Assembly: GCA_958510875.1 (NCBI GenBank)
Contig: OY294067.1
Coordinates: forward strand, 153,479,962-153,543,961
DNA length: 64,000 nucleotides
Direction: 5' to 3'
Source: Endomychus coccineus
Taxonomy: Eukaryota; Arthropoda; Insecta; Coleoptera; Endomychidae
The notes beneath the pieces are model-generated. The model searched no databases. It was not told the DNA's origin and saw nothing but the letters and a program-made list of their open reading frames with translations. Positions within the stretch are counted from its first letter, which is position 1. Every line of letters starts with the position of its first letter. This document shows positions 21,168 through 31,920 of this stretch, piece by piece. A program made the translations under genes and the position numbers.

Positions 21168-22456
21168 TTGTTTACAAGCATTCGTTCACCGCCCTTTTGT
21201 GCAATAAACAAAAGATTTGTGACGAAAGAAGGGAAAGAATTATCATTATTTGAAGCTGCCAACACTGATCTCAATTGTGAAGATGTTATCTCCTACAGGG
21301 AATGGACACAAACTGATCGAGCTGAGTTGGTGTCAAAAACTTGTACATATGATCAGTATTTGGATTTGCTTGTGCAGAAAGTTGAAACTCTAATTCCCCA
21401 TCAATACATTGCATTCAAGCAAGGAGAATATTCGAAAGCCAGGAAGTCAAATCTGCCCAGCAATACGGCAATCGTCTTACTTGATTTCTCCGAGAATTAT
21501 CATTTTGTTATTCAAAATGAAATCCAGTCAAGCTATTGGTCCAAAAACTCTTGCATCGTCCATCCAGTCGTAATATATTCCAAAAATGGTGATATTCTCC
21601 AGCATGTGAGCATTTGTATATTATCGGATGACTTGAAACATGAAATCGCGGCGGTTGAAGTCTTCCAGAAACATATAATCAATTACATACAGAAAAATCT
21701 ACCCGATATTGAAGTTCTGGAATATCTCACTGACGGTTGCTCTGGGCAATATAAAAATTGTACGAATTTCCTTAACCTTTGTGAGCATAAAAAAAACATA
21801 TGGACTGGATGCTGAATGGTTTTTTTTGCAACTTCTCATGGTAAATCACCTTGTGATGGAATTGGAGGCCTACTAAAAAGAGAAGCTGCTAAAGAAAGTC
21901 TGCGGCGGCTATTTGAAAACCAGATTTTAGCGGTGAAGGACCTGCACGATTTTTGCCAACGTGACTTGCCCAACTTGAAGTATATCTTGATTTCTAAGGA
22001 GGAACTAACTCAAGAGCGGGCCACAACTCAAATGAATGCCCAGACTATACCTGGTACAAGGGGATATCATGATTTTGTTCCTGTTACTGACCAAGTTGTT
22101 GCATGCAAAATCACGAGTTTTCATCGGGAACATTCAATCAGATTCGACCTTCTGAATAAAATCTCTTTGACTGGGCAGATGATATGTTTGTAACTTTCGT
22201 TATCAATGATAATTGGTCAGTTGGGTATATAGTCGAAATTTCAGAGAATGAGCTTACTGCTGAGATCTCATTGATGAAAATGATAAAGAAAAATATGTAT
22301 CAATGGCCAGAGAGGGATACCAGACTATCGATACCCTTCAGTGATATATTAACTCAGATTGTAGTTATTGAAAAAGCAGGTGAATTCACCATGAAACTGG
22401 GACACACAATTAGCAAATTCGAAAGATATAAGGGTCAAGGTACTTCGATAAATTAG
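21168..22456 (+). pseudogene. transposase of the nested transposon (DDE-like, family uncertain)
   Basis: The frame contains AIVLLDFSENYHFVIQ, LEYLTDGCSGQYKNCTNF and FFATSHGKSPCDGIGG, the signature blocks of a transposase family common but poorly named in arthropod genomes. The D of LDFSENY and the D of LTDG are plausible catalytic residues. The frame is interrupted by TGA 21813-21815, but the cause seems to be two opposite one-base slips in an A8 run (near 21790) and a T8 run (near 21825). A further shift near 22180 moves to another frame that ends at 22456. The N-terminus is absent or diverged. Confidence 0.7.
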
Positions 22457-22624
22457 ATAGAATGCTGATTCATGTATAAGGACATTATGTGTAAAATAGT
22501 GATAATAATTTCGAGATGTATAGTGTCAACAATGATTGTAATGTGGGTTTTCTTGTTTCTTACTGCGATTTTCATTCGTTATATTATATTATATTCATAT
22601 TTTTTTTAAATAATAGAAGTAAGC

Positions 22625-23294
22625 TGCAGAAAATGTAAATTCGCTCAAAAATTAAAAAATTGACGAAAAATTGTGAAATAAATCATTGAATAAATAATGT
22701 TTTCTCTAATACTGGCTGGAGAGAGAAATTTCTGTGTTTGTAAAGACAGGGGAACGAAAGAGACAGTTGGTGAGAGAAAAAATCCAACTATTACTCAACT
22801 GGATAGGGCCAGTGGAGCGGTTGTAATGAAAAAATTACAGAAAATCCCATATAAAACCCGTAAAAAGCGTGTAACTTTTTTTTACATATAATGATCACCG
22901 CGCGCGTATGAACATTCGGAAGAGCAATAATCGACAAGCCTTTTGGTAAATTTTCAGCCAGTTTGAAGCGACTGTATTTGAGATATCGGATTTTTTATCA
23001 AAACGCGGTTTTTCGCGTTTTCCGGGCTCCCCTTGCTAGATATCGGAAAACAGATGGTGGCATCGTGTTCTACGGGAAATTTGCCTTCTTCTATGTATTT
23101 TTGATCATTTTTTTAGACCAAAATGCCGCGTCAGTACACGAGAAACCGATTTCAGACGCCTGGAGGTGAAATGGTCTTAGGGGCTGAAAATTTGGGAATA
23201 TCCTTCTTTCGATAGTACTAATCAATGTACCAATTTTGAGCCAGATCTGAGAGGGTGATGTGGGATCTAGTGCTGGGTTGGTGTGGAATGCCCC
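22625..23294. repeat. right terminal inverted repeat of the nested transposon
   Basis: Inverted copy of 20337-21011. It ends GGAATGCCCC followed by the AGAT duplication and the rest of the Maverick terminus. Confidence 0.88.
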
Positions 23295-23298
23295 AGAT

Positions 23299-23790
23299 AT
23301 AGTCCACGCGCTTTGGGACAGGAAGTGTGACGTCACATCCGGTGTTTGAAAATAGCGTTATCGGGTGGATAGCGTTATCAGTGATTGTGAGTTACTCGGT
23401 TTGTGCTGACGATTGGCATTCGGTGTTTGTAATTATTGTTTGAATGTATATACAGGGTGTTTGTAAAGAGTGTGGTATGTTGTATATACAGGTTGTTTGT
23501 GAGAGAGGTCCTAGACACGTGGTTTTGAAAGAGGTGTCATGGCAGCTACCACGTGTTCCTTCGGTGGTCAACGAGGTGTCATGGCGTCTGTCACGTGGTG
23601 TCGTGTCATGGCGGCTATCAACGAGGTGTCATGGCGTCTGTCACGAGGTGTCATGCTATCTGCTATGAGGTGTCATGGCGGTCAACGAGGTGTCATGGCG
23701 TCTGTCACGTTTTACATCACCGAGGTGGCTATCACATGCTCCTTCAACGAGGTGTCTGTCACGCAGGTCTTAAACGAGGTGTCATGGCGT
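23299..23790. repeat. left terminal inverted repeat of the Maverick
   Basis: It starts ATAGTCCACGCGCTTTGGGACAG and pairs with the inverted right repeat at 39030-39530. The inner half is built of imperfect short repeats around GAGGTGTCATGGCG and TCTGTCACG, which continue past the paired part to about 23915, so the left side holds more repeat units than the right. Confidence 0.85.
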
Positions 23791-24175
23791 CTGTCACGTG
23801 TTCCATAGACGGGGTGGCTATCATGTGTTCCTTAAACGAGGTGTCTGTCGTCACGCAGGTCTTAAACCAGGTGTCATGGCGTCTGTCACGAGGTATCATG
23901 GCGGTTGTCACGTGTGAATCGATCATAACGTCTACGACGTGTACATCAAATGAATCAGTAACAAAAAAAATTTATTCTTTGGTGAGAAAGATTGAGAGGG
24001 ATCCGAACCCACGTCATTTTTTATCTGAAAATGTTCATGATTTTATTATTTTACATGTATACTTACCAGTCCGATCGACCTCTTATCTCTCACTCGCAAG
24101 AATACCATTTAGTTTTGATTGTATATTTTAGGTTGAAAAAGTCAATAGCTTGACATGCGCAGAGTATGAGGGAGT

Positions 24176-24822
24176 GTGTTGTTGTGTGTGACTGCTCCAA
24201 CTAAATCGAACTCTAATCAGTTCGTGATAATGTCTCCTCGATTATACAACAGTTTTATTCATAGTGTGCTTACCATCGCGTACCATGCGAAGAAATTCGT
24301 AATAAGCGTATGTCCGCCTAGTTTGATGAAAATCTTCGAAGAATTACAATTACCATCCAAAAATTAGATAATCGCTGGGGAATTAATAACTTTCCTTGTG
24401 GGGGCCTCGACCGATTGGGCGTATGCTGATATTTTCTATTTCGGAGGAGATTTCGATCCTCCCCCTCCAGAAGTTCGGAAGATAATCGATATGAATATAG
24501 AAGGTCAGTTCAAATATAAACATAGAAGAATGGGAAAAATCATATTTCGGGTATAGTTCCGAAACCAGGATCGTATATACTTGATTGTTTTAGAGTGCTC
24601 CATGATATCGTACTACTACCATACCGATGTGAGATAATGGACATGCGCAGCATCCGAAGAGATACTCCAAATTCTTACACCTTCAAGATGTTTCAACTGT
24701 TCTCTGAGATAGGAGGGGAGGTCGATGACGTCAACTTTAGAATTAGTCCACCATCACTACAAATTTTGTACTTCGACGTACTCTTTCGAAATTACGATGA
24801 CATCAAAGAAATATGTCAATGA
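24176..24822 (+). pseudogene. unassigned Maverick gene remnant
   Basis: Successive open stretches look like one decayed protein: PRLYNSFIHSVLTIAYHAKK, then FYFGGDFDPPPPEVRKI, then LHDIVLLPYRCEIMDMRSIR to a stop at 24820-24822. At least one stop and one shift separate them. I recognise no domain. It lies between the left repeat and the next remnant, on the same strand. Confidence 0.35.
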
Positions 24823-24872
24823 TCTGCGCATGTGCAACTAGATATTTGGATAGTTTATCATTCTAGTTTGAA

Positions 24873-25362
24873 ATGTCGTCTATAGTGGTTGATATTCAAA
24901 GTTTCCCGATTTCTGCAAACGTATATAAAATCAAGGAACTCTCTTTGTTGGACTGTAAGAAAAGGTTGGAGAAATATTTTCTATTCAAACCACCAAAATC
25001 GATGAGAGGCAAATGAAGAAAATATTTCATTGTGAAAAATATCACGGGATTCAATGGAACTCGGGTTATCAGGAATATGATGAATTGTATGAAATTTTGA
25101 AGGAAAATATCGATCCGGATGCTACTGTTTATGTATGTGGGAAGATAAAAGCTAAGTTTCTCCGGGGGTGTTCCAAAAATTGGGGTTAGATCGAGTAGAA
25201 GTGGTGAATTTGAAAGGTAAATAGCCAAAATTGGAGCCAGGAAATTGTGAATTTATCTGTTAAGATCACCCCAATAGTGTGAATGCTATGTGTTCTAGTC
25301 CGAATAGTTGGAAGTTATTCGAATTTCTTAAGAAGGAAGATGTTCTGTGGCTCTTAAAATAA
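24873..25362 (+). pseudogene. small Maverick protein, plus-strand copy (decayed)
   Basis: ATG 24873 begins MSSIVVDIQSFPISANVYKI. The later parts LFKPPKSMRG, YHGIQWNSGYQEYDELYEIL, VYVCGKIKAKFL and a C-H-C ending (CEFIC...HPNSVNAMC) follow the same plan as the gene at 26057-26563. Stops and shifts interrupt it at several points. The family, about 170 residues, is frequent in arthropod Maverick neighbourhoods; its role is not known to me. The I-V-D-I-Q start and F-K-P block could belong to an exonuclease-like fold, but this is a guess. Confidence 0.55.
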
Positions 25363-25530
25363 TAATATGGATATCTAGTAAGTCTACAAATATATCATTA
25401 TGCATATATCTTTTGAAGAATGCACACGCAGACTTTGCGAATTCGTGGAAAAAAATCATAAACTGAGAAGAGAATTTTTACGCAGATAAAATTAAAGTTA
25501 TAAGACTGCTGAACAAATTAAGAATAAAAA

Positions 25531-25740
25531 GTGAGGATGATGGGAGTGGGGGTGTTAGAAACAAATTCTGTGATTCCCACCACAATTCTGAATGGTATTC
25601 TATATGTGAACGTTCCCCAACACGTTGAACGCATCTATATTTGTCTGAAGGATGTCGGCGGTGGTGGTGGTGAGGAGTGTAACCGTACCGAATGGATTCC
25701 GATGAATTTTCAAAAATTCAACGCCAATTGGAGGTATTAA
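25531..25740 (+). CDS. unassigned small Maverick frame
   Basis: 70 codons containing GVLETNSVIPTTILNGILY, VPQHVERIYICLKDV, a Gly run and RTEWIPMNFQKFNANW. The alternating hydrophobic pattern suggests beta strands. No known family recognised. It is followed by AT-rich sequence and convergent genes. Confidence 0.3.
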   Translation: MRMMGVGVLETNSVIPTTILNGILYVNVPQHVERIYICLKDVGGGGGEECNRTEWIPMNFQKFNANWRY

Positions 25741-26056
25741 CATTTAACATCCCACAAGACAATCGTACAACCATACATTATAAACTTAAATGATCCGACA
25801 ATCATCATGTTTACCACATCTCATACGAAAGACATCTACACTCTCATCATCTGCAATAGAAGGAGAAATCCCTGAAATTTTCGCATTTTTGTATGTTGTT
25901 TTATCTTCTTTATCAGTGTTATTATTGGAAATGTTTGTTAAAAATGTGAAGAAAGCTATTTACCATTTGAATAAATAATAATTATTATATAAAGAAGGTG
26001 TTTTATTAAAACAAACAAAAGATTGATAATAATAATATTTCAGAATACAATACATA

Positions 26057-26563
26057 TCATTTAGGTAGTATTACATTCAGAAACCACTGCTGTAATTCAT
26101 CCACATGTTGAACTGCACACATGTATTTTCCACCGTCATTACGATGATTCAGACAGGGCAAATTGTTTGTTTGCTCGAATTTCCCCGTTTCACATTGAGT
26201 ACCATCGAAACTATGAACATCTACGATGTGTGGGTAAATATCCAATTATATACACTTCCATCTCAAAAATTCGAATTTTTGCTGTCCACGGACATAAATA
26301 TAGTCGACTGCCCACAGGAGAATCGATTCAAGAATATTATTCATTTCTTCATAATCCACATTCTCAGATACATAATCGGGTCCATGATAAGACTCTTGTA
26401 AATACCATACGGATTTTCGCTCCTCTGCATTTAGCGATGAATAAGATGTGTGCGGTTTGAATAAGGAATAATGACGTTTGAATCCAATTTGTATACACAT
26501 TTCTTTTGGATGGAAGGCATCGTCAATGAAGAACCCCTGAATGTCAACTAATACGATTCTCAT
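26057..26563 (-). pseudogene. small Maverick protein, minus-strand copy (one stop)
   Basis: From ATG 26563 the frame reads MRIVLVDIQGFFIDDAFHPK, then HYSLFKPHTSYSSLNAEER, then IYVRGQQKFEFL. After one TAA (26246-26248) it continues in the same frame to PHIVDVHSFDGTQC, CLNH and KYMCAVQHVDELQQWF. The block order equals that of 24873-25362, so the Maverick holds two diverged members of one family on opposite strands. It is the last gene of a minus-strand series with the capsid genes. Confidence 0.6.
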
Positions 26564-26610
26564 GATGATGATGCGATTCGCTTGAAGTTTCGATTTATAC
26601 TGACTGATGT

Positions 26611-27881
26611 TTAATTGAGACTCTTGACAATTTCGGTGAGCAGGTAGTATTCCATCAAGCAATCGTGAATGATGATGCAATATGCCTTGGTATTGGCTGG
26701 AAATCCTTTATCCGCTTCAATCTTCAATCGTATGTCGACTGTTGATGATTTTACCGACTCCTCTTGTCTAGAACAATCGATGATGTAAAGCGCGCGTTTT
26801 TTGAATTTATCATAAGCCAATATGGGATGTTTTGTTGTAGAATTCGTGTAGCTAGGATAGAAATCGGTATAGTTGTGGTGGGCTAGAACGAAATCTTCCT
26901 TGGCAAAGTTCAAGTTCATCCGTTCGTTAGGCCAATACTCTCCGTTCAGCGATAAGCGGATACTTGATATATCCACATGATCGAATATTGTAGGATTAGC
27001 TTTCACATTGTTACGTTTATCGGTTTGGAAAAGTACGATAACATATCGTGGTTTTTCGACGGACGCGCTAGTTTCCACAGCCCATATTTCTCTCTTCGCA
27101 TTGGCCATTATGGCAGGCAACTCGTGTAGCTCTCACTTCCGGAAAGCGAATAGAACACGAGAATCGCTTTTGATGGATCGCAATAGCTTCTCTCTGATTA
27201 GATCGTTGGGATAGGTATATTTCACCCTCAATTATATACTATCAATCAGAAATTTGACTATGGTAGCTGCGTTCTCAATTATAACGCAATCGTTATCGTT
27301 TCGAGCACGTACCAATCGAATCGTTTGTCCTCCGAACGTGACTCGGGTGTAATCGTTGAAAATGTTGAAAATATGCTCGAGTGGGATGAGTAATCTGAAC
27401 GACTTTGTTGCATTCAATATAACACTTTCTTCCGGATAAGTCCAGCTGGCTATAGACATATGCGTCGAATCTGTGGGAGAATAACATGTGAATCCTCGCA
27501 CAGCGCTAACTATTCCAGGGTCACGTACAGTTAGGATGTCTCTATCGCTCTCGCTGTAGGAATACGAGTCGAAAAGAAAAGGCCCATAATTAGGTACCAA
27601 TATTACATTCCCCACTCCATTAACTTCGATTTTCCCTTCGATCGCTAACAGAGTATCTTTCATAGCAAAATAGCGCCTACTTGATTTATTCCAAACTCTA
27701 TGGTATCGCTGTTATCGAACGCCTTGACGAATGGTGTAATCCATCTGTACTCTGCTTTTCGAAACGATTCATCAAATTTCGGTTCCTGGTATATATCGAA
27801 AATAGGTGAGATGATGGCTGTATGATGAACATCTCTGGCATCGCTAGTGTTACGTGCATACTTCATTTTGGATAATGACAT
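26611..27881 (-). pseudogene. Maverick major capsid protein
   Basis: Three consecutive segments in order: N-terminal MSLSKMKYARNTSD...EYRWITPFVKAFDNSD (27881-27660); the middle with VPNYGPFLFDSYSYSE and TRVTFGGQTIRLVRARNDND; and the conserved C-terminal block KREIWAVETSASVEKPRYVI...FQTDKRN, DISSIRLSLNGEYWP and AYCIIIHDCLMEY. This is the double-jelly-roll capsid family of Polintons. Breaks: one shift near 27660, a TAA at about 27232 and a TGA near 27140, all leaving the rest readable. About 420 residues would be near the lower end of the family. Confidence 0.8.
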
Positions 27882-28032
27882 TCTTGTTTAAGACGAAACG
27901 CCAATGATTTCAAAATTACGATGTTGGCTCTGGTGAGTACGACACGCACTTTAGGTGTTTTGTTAAAGACTGATGATGATGTTGTGGGGGAACTGTTTTT
28001 ATTGTTGTTGTCCACAAACAACCCCATATTTT

Positions 28033-28749
28033 CTATACTTCTTGTAAATGTAAATGTAGAATACTTTCTTCATCACGAAAGTTTATTGGTTTCAAATGCT
28101 GATCTAAAGCTAGTACGGTTATGTTGGTGATCTCTCCGATATCGGATACTGGTAGATAGAGAGGATTCTTCGGACGCTCCACAATCCTATCGCCGGGGTC
28201 GATGGTGATAGGAAAATCGTAGATCGTATGCGCAGGTCTATTCAGATAGAAGGCTCCCACTGTAAGGTTCGACTCTAAACGTATGTTGGTGACTTTTATT
28301 ATGTTGACAGATAAATCAGACACGTGCAACATACCCTTCTACAATCCCCCCCGCGAAAATCCTAATATTTTAGCAAGACTATCGTTTTTTTCAAACGAAA
28401 TATCGTGATTTTTATGGAATATTTCACACTTTAACGTATTGTTATTTGGTTTCAGCAAGAATATATCCTCTTTAACCTTCAATTTTTTCCTGTTAAATTC
28501 TTCGATATCGCTTATCTCATAGTTTCCAGCCGGAATTGTTATCGCTCCAAGAGTCTTAGTCTTCTCTTTTGTTTTATCTCCTTCTACGTAATAGTAGAAT
28601 TTCTCGTTCTCTATATTGGGTACGGAATTATATGAATTGAATCCCAACAATGCTAAATAATATTTTTTGTCTGGCCTCAGCACAATCGAATTCTGCGGTG
28701 TAAACGAGAATATATGGTTGGTGCTTGTTAACGTGAACAACTGAGACAT
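28033..28749 (-). pseudogene. Maverick minor capsid (penton-type) protein
   Basis: The N-terminal part MSQLFTLTSTNHIFSFTPQN...PDKKYYLALLGFNSYNS leads to SLAKILGFSRGG. There a run of seven G (minus strand, near 28345) causes a one-base shift. The second part reads NIIKVTNIRLESNLTVGAFY, HTIYDFPITIDPGDRI and LYLPVSDIGEITNITVLALD. The order and the all-beta character fit the single-jelly-roll minor capsid protein that sits next to the major capsid gene in Mavericks. About 238 residues. Confidence 0.72.
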
Positions 28750-28778
28750 GATACTGATAAAAATTTATTGAAACATCT

Positions 28779-29240
28779 CTATTTATATTTTAACATCAAT
28801 AGATGGAATGAGTATGATCTCATAAAGTATGGGTCGTCTTTGCAAACTTCTTCTATCAACACTTGCTTCTCGTGATGAGTTATTTCCTCGGTCTCCATAA
28901 TGTGAGAAATCTGCTCAGATAAACATTGAGAACATAGCTTGCGTGGGGGTTAAGGACCATCGCAATCTTCATCGACATGTTCCTTACACTGCATATGACG
29001 GTAAAGGTAATCGAACATATGTTCCGGAACCTCATTCTGATTGAGAAACACTACATCCAAATGTTTTAGGATGTATTCCATCGGTAGAAACGTTAAATTC
29101 TTACGTGTAAGTTCGCTCGTAGATTTATTGATAGCCTCGATCGAATTTCCATAGATAAAATCGATGATTCTCCTCAAACTACTCCCACTACTACTCTCAT
29201 TTTCACATATGTATCGTATTACTGCAGAAGTGAAATTCAT
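28779..29240 (-). pseudogene. unassigned Maverick protein with Cys/His motifs
   Basis: 154 codons on the minus strand from MNFTSAVIRYICENESSSGS to LLMLKYK, with one TAA in the middle (about 28949). Around the break lie MQCKEHVDEDCD and LCSQC, a possible zinc site. The second half is charged and helical. No named family. It lies between the penton-type gene and the PLA2-like gene on the same strand. Confidence 0.5.
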
Positions 29241-29255
29241 GGTAGTGTGTGGTTG

Positions 29256-29621
29256 TTACTCTTTAAATAATCGAGTGTGACTGAGAAATTTCAAACACAG
29301 CTGTCCACATATCACTAGATTATAGTTCTGATAGGTGTCGTTATTGTAGAAAATCCTAACGTTCCCACCCAAATATCGAACGAGTTCCTTTGGTGGCTTC
29401 AAATTTCCAAAGGAATCAAGACGCTTTTCTAATTTAGTTCCAGGACCACAGAATTGATATGAAGGAATGTGTAATTCAAACGGGAGCTTGTTTATGAGTG
29501 TATTCAATAAACCTTCACCTTGTAGAATCAACATTGTTAATGAGCATACGCTCTGGTGATTGTTCCTTTCATACGTTATCATTAAGTAGAAATGTTTCAC
29601 ACGATGAAGACCGTTCAACAA
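29256..29621 (-). pseudogene. PLA2-like (parvovirus VP1-type) domain remnant of the Maverick
   Basis: The segment LLNTLINKLPFELHIPSYQF then CGPGTKLEKRL matches the start of the phospholipase A2-like domain known from parvovirus capsid N-termini and from many insect Maverick-related proteins, where it helps endosome escape. The calcium loop (CGPGT) is present. The His-Asp catalytic pair expected about 20-30 residues later is not seen; the frame continues instead with NLKPPKELVRYLGGN, so the domain is truncated or shifted. The first codons overlap the divergent ATPase gene by about 18 bases. Confidence 0.6.
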
Positions 29622-30203
29622 GAACAGACACTTCCAATCGAGAATTTAGATTTAAAAGTTAGAACTAATCGCGTTGGTAAACATGGTAAAATGTTACCAA
29701 ACTCTTTTCGTGCTTTAATTTGTGGTCCGAGCTGATGCGGAAAAACGAACGTTATGTTATCGTTGTTATTCAATCCAAATGGTGTCAAGTTTGAGAACGT
29801 TTACGTATACTCGAAGTCATTATATCAAGATAAATACATACTGTTGCAGGAGATTTCGGAACGAGTAAAAGGAGTTGGTTATTTCCCATATAAAGGCAAT
29901 GAAGAAAATATAAGTCCGAACGATGCAAAACCAAATTCTATCTTCATTTTTGATGACATATCCTGTGAGACACAACAGAAAATTCGAGAATATTATTCGA
30001 TGTGTAGACATAGAAACATTGACGCATCATATCTATGTCAGACATACTCTAAAATTCCTAAACAACTGATTCGCGATAATTCCAACCTGATCGTGTTATT
30101 TAAACAGGATGAAATAAATCTAAAACACGTGTTTGAAGAGCACGTATCCCTAGACGTTACTTTCGATCGATTCAAAAAGATTTGGAAGATTGATAATTGT
30201 TAA
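29604..30203 (+). pseudogene. Maverick packaging ATPase (FtsK/HerA, A32-like)
   Basis: ATG 29604 starts MKTVQQEQTLPIENLDLKVR. Walker A is seen at ICGPS-*-CGKTN, where the middle glycine codon has become TGA (29733-29735). Walker B is SIFIFDDIS. Further on are ASYLCQTYSKIPKQLIRDNS (sensor-like region) and LIVLFKQDE, typical of Polinton ATPases. About 199 codons, close to full length. It is the first of five plus-strand genes. Apart from the stop, the frame is intact. Confidence 0.85.
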
Positions 30204-30220
30204 AGATTTCGATTTGAACA

Positions 30221-31166
30221 ATGGAAGATTCCGCAAATGATTCGATGTATATATCAAAGTGTGAACGTGAAATCTATAGCAAATACACAATGGACCCTGA
30301 ACGGTTAGCACGTAAGCGAAAAGTCGCTCAATTGGCACGATCTATACGCAAGAAATATCTCACATTGAAACTGGGTAAAACGGAAGAGGGCGAGTCGATC
30401 AATAAATTATTTAAACCCATGTCGGAACCGCTTCGGGAAATAATCAAATCCTATGATACACCATGTGCAAGAAAAGGATGATGCGGATGAAGAGAAGGAG
30501 GAGGAGGAGGATGAGGGAGAGGAGGGAGATGAAAGAGGAACGGTATTGGATGTAAGCGATGCAAGTATGAAAACTGTTATTGAAGAGTCTGACAACGATG
30601 ATGAGTATGACGTATTAGAATCTTACCCGGAGTTATTCCAAAAATATATCGGTGATTATTGGTCAGGAAGTAGAAAAATCGATAGAGTTTATGGCCCAGT
30701 TTACGATGCTAGTTCGTTGTCATGGCTACTAGGAGGTAAATTAATCGATTTCAAAAATAGAGATACTATCGTGACACAAGGGAGAAAATTCAAAAGTACC
30801 GTCGGTCTGTGTGAACTTATATTCTATGACAAACCTAGAAATTTCACCAAGAAAGATAAGATGAATTACAGGATGATTCTGAACTTGACAAATCCTAACA
30901 GAAATAGTGCTGGAAACTTGAAAGGTACTCGAAGATACAAGTACATTAAAATAATTGGACCTCTAATTCATGAGGACGCTCTCGGTAGCGGTATGCAATT
31001 GACATATAACAACGAACCAGTGGAGTACGTGTACTGGGACGATCCAAACGAACTTCTGGAACGATTGAGTCTTTTGATGGCATCTCAACAAGCTGGGAAT
31101 ACAACGCACGACAATGAGATAGTCGCTATAATAAATGAGCTTCGAGAAGCCGATATCATATATTAG
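30221..31166 (+). pseudogene. conserved Maverick protein of unknown role (one frameshift)
   Basis: The N-terminal frame starts MEDSANDSMYISKCEREIYS and ends FKPMSEPLREIIKSYD. The second frame begins in a Glu/Asp-rich linker (EEKEEEEDEGEEGDE) and continues with GPVYDASSLSWLLGGKLIDF, TVGLCELIFYDKP and YVYWDDPNELLERLSLLMAS to the end at 31166. The FKP-PL...DPNELL...ASQ plan is a conserved Maverick family. A shift lies near 30455-30480. It starts 18 bases after the ATPase stop. Confidence 0.7.
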
Positions 31167-31200
31167 TGTGTGTTCATTACTGTTTCATATCATTTACACG

Positions 31201-31878
31201 ATGAGTCTTGATAAGTTTGGACAAAGATCTGTGATTGATGGTTCAACCAGCATCAATGCTCTTCGACAATCGATGTTTTCACACGTTCTAGCTCGTACAC
31301 CAGATGGTGATGTAGATATCGAGAACGTGAAAATTTGTAATGTGAAAAGGCCCACATTCAAGAACGATGTTGCAAGCAAGATTTATGTCGATGATGCGAG
31401 TGCGAAGATTGGGGAGAACTTGGAGCGCATCTTCAACGATGACTTTTCACATAAGATTCAGAAATTAATTGAAGAGATGAGTAGTTTCTCCATCAATATA
31501 CAATCGCACAAAAATCAAAGTGATGCTAGCTTTACGAGTTTACATAAAGAATTGGATGAACACAAGAAGAAAAATGATAAGGATCTCGAAACCGTTGGAG
31601 CGAATACCGCTTTTGTACTCGATATCTTCAAGAAATTCTCTGATAATTTCGAAACATATCATAAGAGTCAACGCGTTATTTTGCGTGATCATAATGATAA
31701 ATTGAACAAGATCACTATAGATAATAACATAATGGATGTACATCAGGAGGATATTATGAGAAGGCTGCTGGCGTTGGAACAACGTATGACGACACTCTCG
31801 AAGAAAAGACCAAATGATGCTACCACGTCCACCCCATTAACCAACCCGAAACGGATAACTCCAAATCCTATAAAATAA
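31201..31878 (+). CDS. Maverick fibre-like coiled-coil protein
   Basis: I place the start at ATG 31201 (MSLDKFGQRSVIDGSTSI), although the frame is open from 31135. 225 residues, intact. After an N-terminal part with VKRPTFKNDVASKIYVDD, a motif shared by many phage tail-fibre proteins (P...D...K.YVD), most of the protein is charged coiled coil up to about residue 200. A basic Ser/Thr/Pro tail follows. It is probably a virion surface or fibre protein. It follows the unknown conserved gene and precedes the integrase. Confidence 0.6.
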   Translation: MSLDKFGQRSVIDGSTSINALRQSMFSHVLARTPDGDVDIENVKICNVKRPTFKNDVASKIYVDDASAKIGENLERIFNDDFSHKIQKLIEEMSSFSINIQSHKNQSDASFTSLHKELDEHKKKNDKDLETVGANTAFVLDIFKKFSDNFETYHKSQRVILRDHNDKLNKITIDNNIMDVHQEDIMRRLLALEQRMTTLSKKRPNDATTSTPLTNPKRITPNPIK

Positions 31879-31920
31879 GCCAATAAAACTGATTTTTAAC
31901 TAGACAATAATTGAAAAACG

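Larger units (their letters stand above)
20337..23294 (+). mobile_element. DNA transposon with long inverted repeats, nested in the Maverick terminus
   Basis: The element runs from GGGGCATTCCAC to its inverted copy GTGGAATGCCCC. The flanks share AGAT (20333-20336 and 23295-23298), so the target duplication is up to 4 bp. Inverted repeats of about 670 bp (20337-21011 and 22625-23294) enclose one transposase. Long repeats and a 4-bp duplication fit the Sola superfamily, but I assign this only tentatively. Confidence 0.85.

Noticed and set aside
23510..23915. Regularly spaced short repeats that could suggest a CRISPR-like array
   Set aside because: Units are imperfect, have no unique spacers, and belong to the Maverick inverted repeat with a counterpart at 39030-39300.
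23990..24080. tRNA-like T arm (GGATCCGAACCC, minus strand)
   Set aside because: No convincing D or anticodon arm at the right distance; a chance match is likely.
24896..25228. 110-codon minus-strand frame
   Set aside because: It is antisense to the decayed small Maverick protein at 24873-25362.
31135..31200. Upstream start of the fibre-like protein at 31135
   Set aside because: That part overlaps the end of the preceding gene; the ATG at 31201 follows the stop and begins the polar protein sequence.
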